Positions 17,127-25,618 of a stretch of 34,923 nt of DNA are shown one piece after another. Under the pieces are notes generated by a model. The model worked only from the letters and a program-made list of their open reading frames with translations, did no database searches and had not been told where the DNA came from. The DNA comes from Anaerolineae bacterium (lineage in GTDB: Bacteria; Chloroflexota; Anaerolineae; Aggregatilineales; Phototrophicaceae): assembly GCA_022843745.1 (NCBI GenBank), contig JALHNB010000035.1:33970-68892 (forward strand), read 5' to 3'. A program made the translations under genes and the position numbers. Within the stretch, counting starts at the first letter, position 1. Each line of letters begins with the position of its first letter.

Positions 17127-18815
17127 CTATTTCGTCTGCGATGGTTTATTGTCAGACGGCTTGACTTCTTCAATAGCTGTCGTCGAGGCTGGCGTACCAT
17201 CAGGGTCAGCGCCTGCCAGATCATCCAAAACTTTGAGCGTAAAGTTATAGATCACAAACGGCCCTGCCAGAATGCCGCCTACAACTTGGAGTGCGGCGTA
17301 GCCGATGCCTGAACGTTCTCCCGTGATCATCGGATCAAGTTCATCTTGGTCGGAGTCATCAGAGCGCCGCAGCAGGAGATATGCACCAATGATGACGAGG
17401 GCGAAAATGATTCCTGACACGAGGCTGTATACCCCTGTGCTTTGGAACACCTCACCGATAACCACTGATATGGCTGTCCAGCACACCGCCACCAGAGATA
17501 ACGGCAGCAAAACCTTCCATCCAAAGTGCATCAGACGATCATAACGAATGCGTGGCAGTGTTGCGCGTATCCAGATCATCGCCATCAGCGTCAGAACGAT
17601 CTTTCCAATGACGACCAGCGGCCCCAGGATCGGAACGCTATCGACAAGGCCAAAGCCGTCCTGATAACCACCAAAGAACATCGACACCGCGATCCAGCTC
17701 ACCGCGATCATGCCCAGGTATTCACCCATCATGAACATCGCGAATTTCATGCCGCTATATTCGGTCATAAACCCGGCGGTCAGTTCCTGCTCGGCTTCTG
17801 GCAGATCAAACGGTGCGCGATTAACTTCCGCCAGCAGCGCGATAAACAGAATACCGGCGGCCAGTGGATTCTGGAATACATACCATTCCCAGATCATTTT
17901 CTGTTGGCTGACAATATCCACGACACTCAGGCTGCCTGCCAGCAAAATCGGAACGGCAATTGCGAGGCCGAGGCTTAATTCGTAGCTAATCATTTGTGCG
18001 GAAGCACGGAGGCCGCCGAGCATGGCATATTTGTTATCGCTTGCCCATCCAGCCAGTGCCACGCCATATGTTCCGAGGCTGGTGATCGCCAACAGCCACA
18101 GTACGCCGACGTTGGGGTCAGACAGCGCGAGAGGAACGTTATACCACACGTCGCCTAGTGACGGTGCGAACCAGGGAATACGAATGTGCGGCCCCAGCGG
18201 TAAAACAGCCAGAATGACCAGCACAGGCACAGTCTTGAGCAGCGGTGCAATCAGATACACCGGACGATCAGCACCAGCAGGCATGATGTCTTCTTTAAAA
18301 ATCAGCTTCACGCCATCAGCGGCAGGTTGCAGGAAACCCTGCGGGCCAACGCGGTTCGGGCCAACGCGATTCTGGAAAAACGCCAGCAAACGCCGTTCGA
18401 GAAGCGTCGTGTAGGCGAAACTCGTGAGCACGATGAAAAACACCAATGCCGCGAAGACAATCGGATAGACGACGCTGCATCCGGGATCGGTGTAGCATTC
18501 CACAACATTCATCTGGCGCGTACCCGGCGCAAAGACCGTATTCAGCGCGCCATCGCCAAAGGCAAAAAGCGCAGGCCAGTTGACAATAACGATTAAAGCC
18601 ACAGAGAGCAATTGCAGCACAATAGAGGCAGGGAAAGCCCAGATTCTTCGAATGATCAGCACAAATGGGACTGCCAGGATCGCCAGAGCAACCCATTTGA
18701 CCAGCGCGTCAACTGGCGCACCCAAAACCGTGAGGGCAGCGAGAATGCCGAGGACAACCCCGGCGGCAATCGACCCAAGCACGAGCATACGGATTACAAT
18801 AGGGGGTATATTCAT
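17127..18815 (-). CDS. nuoH: NADH-quinone oxidoreductase subunit H, extended at both ends
   Basis: The membrane subunit that forms the quinone-binding chamber with NuoB and NuoD. The conserved core starts at about residue 117: TTLLERRLLAFFQNRVGPNR, then GFLQPAADGVKLIFKEDI, EVNRAPFDLPEAEQELTAGF with its acidic loop, and RATLPRIRYDRLMHFGWKVLLP. At 562 residues it exceeds the common 320-420. About 115 residues precede the core and contain three hydrophobic helices (roughly 6-30, 40-57, 62-82). After the core come extra hydrophobic stretches, one at SGIIFALVIIGAYLLL and one at ALQVVGGILAGPFVIYNF, then a polar Lys/Pro-rich tail. The start follows nuoG by five bases, with GAGGG inside the nuoG end as ribosome binding site. 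Confidence 0.95.
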   Translation of the reverse strand: MNIPPIVIRMLVLGSIAAGVVLGILAALTVLGAPVDALVKWVALAILAVPFVLIIRRIWAFPASIVLQLLSVALIVIVNWPALFAFGDGALNTVFAPGTRQMNVVECYTDPGCSVVYPIVFAALVFFIVLTSFAYTTLLERRLLAFFQNRVGPNRVGPQGFLQPAADGVKLIFKEDIMPAGADRPVYLIAPLLKTVPVLVILAVLPLGPHIRIPWFAPSLGDVWYNVPLALSDPNVGVLWLLAITSLGTYGVALAGWASDNKYAMLGGLRASAQMISYELSLGLAIAVPILLAGSLSVVDIVSQQKMIWEWYVFQNPLAAGILFIALLAEVNRAPFDLPEAEQELTAGFMTEYSGMKFAMFMMGEYLGMIAVSWIAVSMFFGGYQDGFGLVDSVPILGPLVVIGKIVLTLMAMIWIRATLPRIRYDRLMHFGWKVLLPLSLVAVCWTAISVVIGEVFQSTGVYSLVSGIIFALVIIGAYLLLRRSDDSDQDELDPMITGERSGIGYAALQVVGGILAGPFVIYNFTLKVLDDLAGADPDGTPASTTAIEEVKPSDNKPSQTK

Positions 18816-18820
18816 ATTTT

Positions 18821-21313
18821 CTAACCCTCAACTACAGCCGCTTGGCCGACTTTGCTGATGCTGCCCACCGTAGCGGTCAGCGGCACAGCGTTCGTCGCCA
18901 AATGACGTGGCAGAATAACGGCTCCCTTTGGCGCACGACCATCAACCTGAGCGCGAACACGGATCGCGGATGCTCCGGCAATGGCAATTTCGACCATATC
19001 GCCGTTGTTGATATTCAAGCGTTTTGCATCGGCACTGTTGATCTCGGCATACGGATCAGCCACACGCGGGTGCATCAATTCGCTGGATTGGAAAGTGCGC
19101 TCACGATTATAAAGCACTTGTGTCGGGATAATGAGCATTTTGCCCTTGCCGACTTTTGGTGTCTCCGGTACAAAGACCTCGCCAACGTTCAAGGTTTCAC
19201 CCTGATCGGCTGCGGTTGGAATTTGTACACCCAGGCCGCCTGTGTTTTCGTAGGCAGTCCCGCCGTAGTACACATCTTTCTGGATCATCGGGAACTGAGG
19301 TTCGACATGCGCCAGTTCTTTATAACGTGCGCCTTCAAATGCGGGGACGCTCTTGGTGATGTCCAGCATCACAGCGGCGGCAGACAGTTTTACCTTGCCC
19401 TGACCGAGCAGTTCGCCAATGCGTCCTGCAACTTGCCATGCCGGGGTCGCTTCACCAATCGGCCCCTGCGCAGTATAGAAACGCTGGACACGGCGTTCGC
19501 CATTGACGAATGTGCCGTCACGCTCCGCAAAACTCTGGATGGGCAGCGCAACCGTCGCCAATCCTGCCAACGCGTCATTGAACAGCGTCAGGCTGATAAT
19601 CGTTTCGACTTTTGTCAGCCATTCGCCAACAGACGGGTCATCGGCGATCAGATCAGACTGGGCGACGATCAAAACTTTGGGCGGCTTCTGCGCGATGTCG
19701 AGTGTCGCTTCGGGCGTGAAGCCCATGTAGTACAGACCCATCGCGTTCGAGCCAGGGAATGCCGACATCAGGCCGTTGTTAGCTTTGCCGATGTGTCCTG
19801 TTTTAATCAGGAAATTAGCGGCGGATTGCATCAAGGCACGGCTTTCGACCAGCGTCAGGCCGTCCGCGCCCGTCAGGATAATCAGGTTATTGGCAGCGGC
19901 TAATTTCTTGCCAAGGTCAGATGCCTCAATATCAGCCATGAATTTTGGCGCTTCGCCATATTCAAACGTCGCGGTTTCGCTGGCAAATTCGTCCATCTGG
20001 GTCTTGCGGGCGTTGGCGACGACGACAATTGCGCCGCGCTTCCGGGCCTGGTTGATACGCAGACGCCAGACGGGAGCTTCTTCTTCCAGGTCACTGGCGA
20101 TAATCAGCACCGCATCGCCCTTGCCGAGTGCGCTCAAATTCGTACCCTTGCCGACACCCACCTGGGCAACCAGATCAGCACCCGCGTGAGTCGGAGGCCA
20201 TGCCCCCAGGCGTTCACTGCCGAGGCCGTTGGCAAGCTGCTTGAGCGCCCACAGGTCTTCGTTGCTCATGCTGCTGCCAGCGATCACCGCGACATCACTG
20301 CCTGCGGCTTTCAGCTTGTCAGCGGCAACTTGCAGCGCACGGGTCAAGCTGGCGGGAGCATTACCTGTCATCGGAATTTGCAAACGATCTGCACCGCGCG
20401 AGAAATGATGACCGAAACGACCTTTGTCGCAAATCCAGATTTCGTTGACTTGTTCGTTCTGGCGCGGCATCACACGCTTGATGATCGCACGTCCACCAGC
20501 GTCACGATCCAGACGGGTGCTGAGGCTGGTATTGCAGCCCACAGGACATTGCGGGCAAATGCTTGGCACGTTGGTGAGTTCCCAGGGACGCGCACCAAAG
20601 CGGAAATCCGCCGTTGTCAGCGCACCAACTGGGCAAATATCGGTGGTGTTACCGGAGAAATACGAGTCAAAGCCGGGTTCGCTGTTGGTAATGATTTGCA
20701 GCGAACGTCCACGCTCGTGGAAAGCCAGCACATCGTCGCCAGCAACTTCATCCTGGAAACGGATGCAGCGGGCGCATTGGATGCAGCGTTCTTCATCGAG
20801 GAATATCAGATCACCCAGCGGGACATGCTTGTCCAGGTGCATCTTGTCCGCAAAATTCATGCGCGTCTTGCCAGGGCCATGCTCCATGGTCAAATTCTGA
20901 AGCGGGCATTCGCCGCCCTTGTCGCAAACCGGGCAGTCAAGCGGGTGGCTGGTCAGCAAAAATTCGACAACATTTTCACGTGCCTGGTCAACCTGCTTGG
21001 TGTTCGTGCGGACGGTCATGCCATCGCTGACATTGGTTGTACAAGCCGTTTGCAGCTTGGGGAACCAGCGAACTTTCGGCTGACCCTTGTCGTCCAGCAC
21101 GACCTCGCCCGTAGCACGATCTTTTTCGATACTGCCCAATTCCACCAGACACATGCGGCACATACCGACAGGTGACATCTTAGGATGGTAGCAGAACACC
21201 GGAATATCGTTGCCCAATGCTTTGGCGGCATCCACCAGATTTGCCCCAGCGGGAACCTGATAGGACACATCATCTATGTAAATCGTGACTGTTTTGGTTA
21301 TGTTCGTTACCAT
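18821..21313 (-). CDS. nuoG: NADH-quinone oxidoreductase subunit G
   Basis: The large Fe-S subunit of the NADH arm, about 830 residues. With numbering from the GTG three codons upstream (21322), I see the [2Fe-2S] ligands Cys44, 55, 58 and 94; the His126-x3-Cys130-x2-Cys133-x5-Cys139 motif of cluster N5; Cys180, 183, 186 and 230 for a [4Fe-4S] cluster; and an extra CPQC-x3-C set at 256-263 with a later WICDKG cysteine, the ligands of cluster N7 found in many bacterial NuoG. The remainder is a molybdopterin-oxidoreductase-like domain without evidence of cofactor binding, ending in a small beta domain. I prefer ATG 21313 as start. Confidence 0.96.
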   Translation of the reverse strand: MVTNITKTVTIYIDDVSYQVPAGANLVDAAKALGNDIPVFCYHPKMSPVGMCRMCLVELGSIEKDRATGEVVLDDKGQPKVRWFPKLQTACTTNVSDGMTVRTNTKQVDQARENVVEFLLTSHPLDCPVCDKGGECPLQNLTMEHGPGKTRMNFADKMHLDKHVPLGDLIFLDEERCIQCARCIRFQDEVAGDDVLAFHERGRSLQIITNSEPGFDSYFSGNTTDICPVGALTTADFRFGARPWELTNVPSICPQCPVGCNTSLSTRLDRDAGGRAIIKRVMPRQNEQVNEIWICDKGRFGHHFSRGADRLQIPMTGNAPASLTRALQVAADKLKAAGSDVAVIAGSSMSNEDLWALKQLANGLGSERLGAWPPTHAGADLVAQVGVGKGTNLSALGKGDAVLIIASDLEEEAPVWRLRINQARKRGAIVVVANARKTQMDEFASETATFEYGEAPKFMADIEASDLGKKLAAANNLIILTGADGLTLVESRALMQSAANFLIKTGHIGKANNGLMSAFPGSNAMGLYYMGFTPEATLDIAQKPPKVLIVAQSDLIADDPSVGEWLTKVETIISLTLFNDALAGLATVALPIQSFAERDGTFVNGERRVQRFYTAQGPIGEATPAWQVAGRIGELLGQGKVKLSAAAVMLDITKSVPAFEGARYKELAHVEPQFPMIQKDVYYGGTAYENTGGLGVQIPTAADQGETLNVGEVFVPETPKVGKGKMLIIPTQVLYNRERTFQSSELMHPRVADPYAEINSADAKRLNINNGDMVEIAIAGASAIRVRAQVDGRAPKGAVILPRHLATNAVPLTATVGSISKVGQAAVVEG

Positions 21314-21337
21314 CGCTCTCACTCGGTTCTATAAATT

Positions 21338-21754
21338 TTATGACCGTTTTTCAAGATGGCGTTTGGCTTGTGCCAAACCAATCAGGGCGCGATCTTGCAT
21401 CACCTGCGCGATCAGCCCCCAATTATCCACAGCTAAATGCTCGGATGCCAGTTTTTGCGCGATCTCGAAATCGGCCACCGCCAATTCGTATTCGCCCATT
21501 TGCAGATATAACTCACCCCGCAGCACATAATTGGCGGGAGAATCCGGGTTCGCTGCAATCGCCTTAAACAAATCTTCCAATCGCCGTTGGTGGCGATCAA
21601 CACCCCACCCTAAAAAGCTTCGAAAGCGATTCCAGAGGGATTCCGCTGGCTCACTCGCAGCTTCAGGTTGCAAGGTTTCGGCAGCAGTCGGTTCAACATC
21701 CGCCGGAATCTCGGAATACTCGTCTTCCGAAACCGGCGTACTATCACCTGACAT
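21338..21754 (-). CDS. Small TPR-type protein within the nuo operon
   Basis: A 138-residue soluble protein that is not one of the 14 complex I subunits. Residues 1-40 are acidic and low-complexity. Residues about 57-135 are helical, with a TPR-like unit at about 73-106 (YVLRGELYLQMGEYELAVADFEIAQ). No signal peptide or membrane helix. The start lies three bases after the nuoF stop, and nuoG begins 24 bases after its stop, so it must be co-transcribed and likely translationally coupled with nuoF. Placement suggests an assembly or scaffold role for the NADH arm, but that is inference from position only. Confidence 0.8.
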   Translation of the reverse strand: MSGDSTPVSEDEYSEIPADVEPTAAETLQPEAASEPAESLWNRFRSFLGWGVDRHQRRLEDLFKAIAANPDSPANYVLRGELYLQMGEYELAVADFEIAQKLASEHLAVDNWGLIAQVMQDRALIGLAQAKRHLEKRS

Positions 21755-21757
21755 CGC

Positions 21758-23101
21758 CTAATCCCCGGCCTGTGCCGCTGCTTCCTTACCACGACGCGGC
21801 GCTGGAGCAGCCTTCGCCGGGGCCGCTTTTTCTGCCGCAACTTCTTTCTTCTCGACGTGCGCCTTGAAATCCTCTGGGAAATTCTTGATCGTGTGGATGA
21901 TCGGGTTTGCGGCAAAATCGCCCAACGCGCACAGGGTTACGCCAGACATATTTTTGGCGATATTGTTAATCAGATCAACGTCTGATTCCTGACCTTTACC
22001 GGACAGAATACGGTCAACAACCTTATCCAGCCAGAAAGTTCCCTCACGGCATGGTGTACATTTGCCGCAGCTTTCATGTTTGAAGAACTTGATCGCTTTG
22101 GATGCAACCCAAACCATATCGACGGTTTCATCCATGACGATGATCGAGGCCGAGCCTAAGATTGTTCCGGCTTTTGCCATATCTTCATAGGACAGCTTGG
22201 TATCGAGAATCGGGTCGTCATTGCCATTGACGCGCATGATCGGGCCAGAGCCGCCGGAAGGCAGGATACCCTTAATCTGCTTGCCGTTGGCGATACCGCC
22301 CGCGTGGGTGTAAAGCAGTTCGCGGAAAGTCGTGCCAAGCGGCAGTTCATAATTGCCCGGTTTGTTAACGTGACCACTGACACAGAAAATCTTGTTGCCG
22401 GAGCTTTGTTCCGTACCAATTTTCTTATATTCATCCGGGCCGTTGACCAGAATCCAGGGGGCGTTGGTCAGCGTTTCGACGTTATTAACAACCGTCGCCT
22501 CTTTATACAGGCCGCCGCCTTTTTGCGCTGGGAATGGTGGACGGACGCGCGGCTGACCGAGCTTCCCTTCCAGACTTTCCAGCAGGGCGCTCTCTTCACC
22601 GCAGATATATGCGCCTGCACCGAGATGCGTATATACATTGCAGTTCCAACCGCTGCCAAGCACATTATCGCCTACGAACCCGGCCTTACGTGCTTCTGCA
22701 ATGCGTTCGTCGAGCGCATGAGCCACATCCCAGAACTCACCGCGCAGGTAAATGTAGACGGCTGTGGCCTGGATCGCCCAGGCGCAGATCATTGCGCCTT
22801 CGATCAACTGATGCGGGTTGGTTTCCAGAATCTCGCGATCTTTAAACGTCCCGGCCTCGCTCTCGTCGGCGTTCACGGCAACATACTTGATTGGCTCACT
22901 CTGTGGGATAAAGCTCCACTTCATGCCCGCCGAGAAGCCTGCGCCACCGCGACCACGCAGATTGGAAGCCTTCACCAGATCAATCACTTCCGACGGCTTC
23001 ATCGAGACGGCCTTTTTCAAGCCTTCATAGCCGCCATTGGCCGTGTAAACATCGAACTTATAAATATCGGAAATGTCTCTTCCGCGCAGCAAAATGTGCA
23101 T
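21758..23101 (-). CDS. nuoF: NADH-quinone oxidoreductase subunit F
   Basis: The NADH-binding flavoprotein of complex I (447 residues). FMN/NADH sites: GRGGAGFSAGMKW at 50-62 and GAGAYICGEESALLESLEGK at 161-180. The [4Fe-4S] N3 ligands are Cys345, 348, 351 (ESCGKCTPCREG) and Cys391. The start is ATG 23101, where the family N-terminus begins and AGAGG lies upstream; the frame stays open 26 codons further but those codons are the repeat element of the intergenic hairpin. A Lys/Ala/Pro-rich tail of about 30 residues follows the last helix and has no counterpart in standard NuoF. Confidence 0.97.
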   Translation of the reverse strand: MHILLRGRDISDIYKFDVYTANGGYEGLKKAVSMKPSEVIDLVKASNLRGRGGAGFSAGMKWSFIPQSEPIKYVAVNADESEAGTFKDREILETNPHQLIEGAMICAWAIQATAVYIYLRGEFWDVAHALDERIAEARKAGFVGDNVLGSGWNCNVYTHLGAGAYICGEESALLESLEGKLGQPRVRPPFPAQKGGGLYKEATVVNNVETLTNAPWILVNGPDEYKKIGTEQSSGNKIFCVSGHVNKPGNYELPLGTTFRELLYTHAGGIANGKQIKGILPSGGSGPIMRVNGNDDPILDTKLSYEDMAKAGTILGSASIIVMDETVDMVWVASKAIKFFKHESCGKCTPCREGTFWLDKVVDRILSGKGQESDVDLINNIAKNMSGVTLCALGDFAANPIIHTIKNFPEDFKAHVEKKEVAAEKAAPAKAAPAPRRGKEAAAQAGD

Positions 23102-23121
23102 TACATAATTCCTCTCAAGTA

Positions 23122-23190
23122 CCAAGTGCTGAGTACCGAGTGCTGAGTGGTTGGACTGTATATTCTCAGCACTTAGCACTCACAACTCGG
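23122..23190. repeat. Long GTGCTGAGT-based inverted repeat between nuoE and nuoF
   Basis: Two 26-base arms, 23122-23147 and 23165-23190, pair with three mismatches and a few G-U pairs around a 17-base loop. Each arm is itself built from repeats of a unit like AGTGCTGAGT. It lies between the nuoE stop and the nuoF ribosome binding site. No T-run follows, so it is not a typical terminator; it could be a processing or stabilising stem in the operon mRNA, or a mobile repeat. Confidence 0.75.
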
Positions 23191-23203
23191 CACTGAATGC
23201 TTA

Positions 23204-23698
23204 TTACTTCTTTTCCGCTTTGGCTTCCGCGCGCCACTGCTCGATCTGCGCCTTCATTTTTTCCATATCGAGATTCTCGACAAAATGAAAGTTGCATTGC
23301 AACATCGGCGCTTTGTCGCAGGCAGCCAGACACATCACATGCTCGACGGTAAACATCCCGTCAGCCGTTGTGCCGCCTTCCTCGACGTTCAGATATTCTT
23401 TCAACTGTTTGTGGAATTCATCCGCGCCGCGCAATGCACAGGGCAGATCATTGCAGACCTGAAGCCAGTATTTGCCTTTGGGCTGCTCGGAATACATGGT
23501 GTAGAACCCGGCGATGGACTTCACCTGAGTCGGATCCATGTCACAATACTGAGCCACTTCCTCGATACCTTCAGGGCTAACCCAGCCGTATTCCTCCTGG
23601 GCAATATACAGCAGGGGCATTACCGCCGAGCGTTTATCGGGATACTTGGCGAATGTGGCTTCAATGCGTTTGGCGTATTTTTCATCGTGAATCGACAT
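23204..23698 (-). CDS. nuoE: NADH-quinone oxidoreductase subunit E
   Basis: The 24-kDa-type subunit with the [2Fe-2S] cluster N1a, 164 residues. Ligands Cys82 and Cys87 (VCNDLPC) and Cys123 and Cys127 (MCLAACDKAP) are all present in a thioredoxin-like C-terminal half; the N-terminal helical half has the conserved LLYIAQEEYGWV. AAGGA precedes the ATG. It starts eleven bases after nuoD ends. A ~100-base gap with a long stem-loop follows before nuoF. Confidence 0.97.
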   Translation of the reverse strand: MSIHDEKYAKRIEATFAKYPDKRSAVMPLLYIAQEEYGWVSPEGIEEVAQYCDMDPTQVKSIAGFYTMYSEQPKGKYWLQVCNDLPCALRGADEFHKQLKEYLNVEEGGTTADGMFTVEHVMCLAACDKAPMLQCNFHFVENLDMEKMKAQIEQWRAEAKAEKK

Positions 23699-23709
23699 CT
23701 TTAATTTCC

Positions 23710-24978
23710 TTAACGGTCACAATCGCCCAGCACACAGTCAATACTACCGATAATCGCGACCAGATCGGCGATCAAATGGCCGTTGGTCATGACAGGCAGA
23801 GCACCGATGTGGATAAATGAAGGCGTCTTGAAATGTACGCGACGCGGTTTTGTGCCACCTGTGCCATGCAGATAGCAGCTAATTTCGCCGCGCGGGCTTT
23901 CGATGCTCACAAACACTTCTTCATCCGGCGCGGAGAAGCCTTCTGTCCACAACTTAAAGTGATGGATGACCGCTTCCATGCTCTGGCCCAATTCCGCACG
24001 GGGCGGTGGAACAAATTTGCGGTTATTCGAGCGGAATATTCCAGCAGGCTCTTTTAGCAGACGCGCATAGGCCTGTTCCAGAATCTTGACCGTTTCGCGC
24101 ATTTCGAGAATACGGCAGTAGAAACGATCATACACGTCGCCGTGTTCGCCCAGCGGCACATTAAATTCAAACTGCTCGTAACCGCTGTAGGGCATCGCCT
24201 TGCGAATATCCCAATTCACGCCGCTGCCACGAAGCGTCGGGCCGCTGAGACCCCAGGCCAGCGCGACTTCCGGCTCGACCACACCAATGCCTTGTGTGCG
24301 GTCAATCCAAAGCGGATTTCTGGTCAGCAGCGCTTCATAGTCATCAATTTTGGCAGGGATAATATCCAGAAAAGCGCGGAGTGTTGGCAAAAAGTCAGGT
24401 GTTATATCCCGCCAGACACCGCCGGGGCGGAAATAGCTGCCCATCATGCGTTGACCAGAGAGCATTTCCAACATTTCGAGAATTTTTTCACGTTCACGGA
24501 AGCAGTACAGGAACACGCTCATCGCACCCAGGTCAATCGCGTGAGTCCCCAACCAGACCAGATGGCTTGATAGGCGCTGCAATTCCAGGCAGGTCACGCG
24601 GATAAGCTGCGCACGGGCAGGCACGTCCAGATCGGTCAGCTTTTCAACCGCGAGGCAGAAAGCCATATTGTTGGAGATGGGCGAGAGGTAGTCCATCCGG
24701 TCAGTGAGCGTGACCGCTTTTTCGTAGGTTTTTGACTCGATATTTTTCTCAATGCCCGTGTGCAAAAAGCCAATATCGGGCATACAGGTGACGATTTCTT
24801 CGCCATCCAGTTCCAGCAGCAACCGCAGTACGCCGTGCGTGCTGGGGTGATGCGGCCCCATGTTGAGCAGCATCGTCTCGCCGGTCATCGCACGCTCAGA
24901 GACAAGCCCTTTTAGCTCATCGAGGCTGCCTTCCCATTTAAATTCCTGTGCTTCTGAATCGGGAATTTGAATTGCCAT
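23710..24978 (-). CDS. nuoD: NADH-quinone oxidoreductase subunit D
   Basis: The 49-kDa-type subunit that lines the quinone site, 422 residues. The quinone-site loop GPHHPSTHG is at 41-49 with the conserved histidines; LHTGIEKNIESKTYEKAV, YLSPISNNMAFCLAVEKL, GGVWRDI and the C-terminal DLVAIIGSIDCVLGDCDR are all as expected. It is separate from nuoC, unlike the fused nuoCD of enterobacteria. AGGAG lies before the ATG and the gene follows nuoC by 17 bases. Confidence 0.98.
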   Translation of the reverse strand: MAIQIPDSEAQEFKWEGSLDELKGLVSERAMTGETMLLNMGPHHPSTHGVLRLLLELDGEEIVTCMPDIGFLHTGIEKNIESKTYEKAVTLTDRMDYLSPISNNMAFCLAVEKLTDLDVPARAQLIRVTCLELQRLSSHLVWLGTHAIDLGAMSVFLYCFREREKILEMLEMLSGQRMMGSYFRPGGVWRDITPDFLPTLRAFLDIIPAKIDDYEALLTRNPLWIDRTQGIGVVEPEVALAWGLSGPTLRGSGVNWDIRKAMPYSGYEQFEFNVPLGEHGDVYDRFYCRILEMRETVKILEQAYARLLKEPAGIFRSNNRKFVPPPRAELGQSMEAVIHHFKLWTEGFSAPDEEVFVSIESPRGEISCYLHGTGGTKPRRVHFKTPSFIHIGALPVMTNGHLIADLVAIIGSIDCVLGDCDR

Positions 24979-24995
24979 AACTGTTTCTCCTGTCC

Positions 24996-25532
24996 CTATT
25001 CTTTAGCCAGCGGCTTGTGCTTGAGAATTTCTTCGATATTAAATGAGAACTGGATCGTCTCGTAGCCCAGCGGATAATCGCGGCGGTGCGGATGCCCGTC
25101 CCAATCGGCAGGCATGAGCAAACGGCGCATATCAGGATGCCCGCTGAACGTAATTCCCATCATGTCGAAAATTTCGCGCTCCAGCCAGTTCGCCACCGGC
25201 CATACCCCGGTCACAGTTGCAACAGTGGTATCATCTTCCGGCACAAAAACTTTCAAACGCAGTCGCCGATTATAAAGCAGCGAATAAATATGATACGAAA
25301 CACCAAAGCGTTCCGGGCGCGAAGCTTCGGGATAATAATCGACAGCGCTGATGTCAGACAAAAAGGTATAGATCAGACCTGGTGTGTCACGCACGTACTG
25401 CGCGACAGCGACGATATGTTCGCGATTGATAATCAGCGTGGTTTCGCCGCGAAATTCCTTTATATCGGCAATCGCATCCGGCAGCGCGGATTTTATAGCG
25501 ACTGCCGGATCAAGTGGTTTTGGAATCTGCAT
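24996..25532 (-). CDS. nuoC: NADH-quinone oxidoreductase subunit C
   Basis: The 30-kDa-type subunit of the connecting module, 178 residues. The family signature is intact near 117-130 (ANWLEREIFDMMGITFSGHP), followed by RRLLMPADWDGHPHRRDYPLGY. AGGA lies upstream of the ATG. Normal length for a stand-alone NuoC. It is preceded by an 86-base gap after nuoB that holds a stem-loop. Confidence 0.97.
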   Translation of the reverse strand: MQIPKPLDPAVAIKSALPDAIADIKEFRGETTLIINREHIVAVAQYVRDTPGLIYTFLSDISAVDYYPEASRPERFGVSYHIYSLLYNRRLRLKVFVPEDDTTVATVTGVWPVANWLEREIFDMMGITFSGHPDMRRLLMPADWDGHPHRRDYPLGYETIQFSFNIEEILKHKPLAKE

Positions 25533-25572
25533 GATATTTCCTAACGAACAGACATTTCTAAGACAAACGACA

Positions 25573-25595
25573 GGAGCAACTCAAAGAGCTGCCCC
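25573..25595 (-). repeat. Stem-loop between nuoB and nuoC
   Basis: On the minus strand GGGGCAGCTC pairs with GAGTTGCTCC across a three-base TTT loop, giving ten consecutive pairs (two of them G-U). It lies 24 bases past the nuoB stop. The downstream tail is only mildly T-rich, so it may be a weak attenuator or another member of the GGGGC-armed palindrome group. Confidence 0.6.
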
Positions 25596-25618
25596 AGGTG
25601 ATACTTCACCCCGATAAC

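Noticed and set aside
18842-19903. 353-codon open frame on the plus strand
   Set aside because: Antisense to nuoG; it has no family motif and no ribosome binding site.
20186-21175. 329-codon open frame on the plus strand
   Set aside because: Antisense to the Fe-S part of nuoG, where cysteine motifs prove the minus strand is coding.
22304-23146. 280-codon open frame on the plus strand
   Set aside because: Antisense to nuoF and the hairpin region; no motif.
23102-23179. Longer nuoF start with 26 extra residues
   Set aside because: The added codons are the arms of the intergenic hairpin, and the family N-terminus and a ribosome binding site support ATG 23101.
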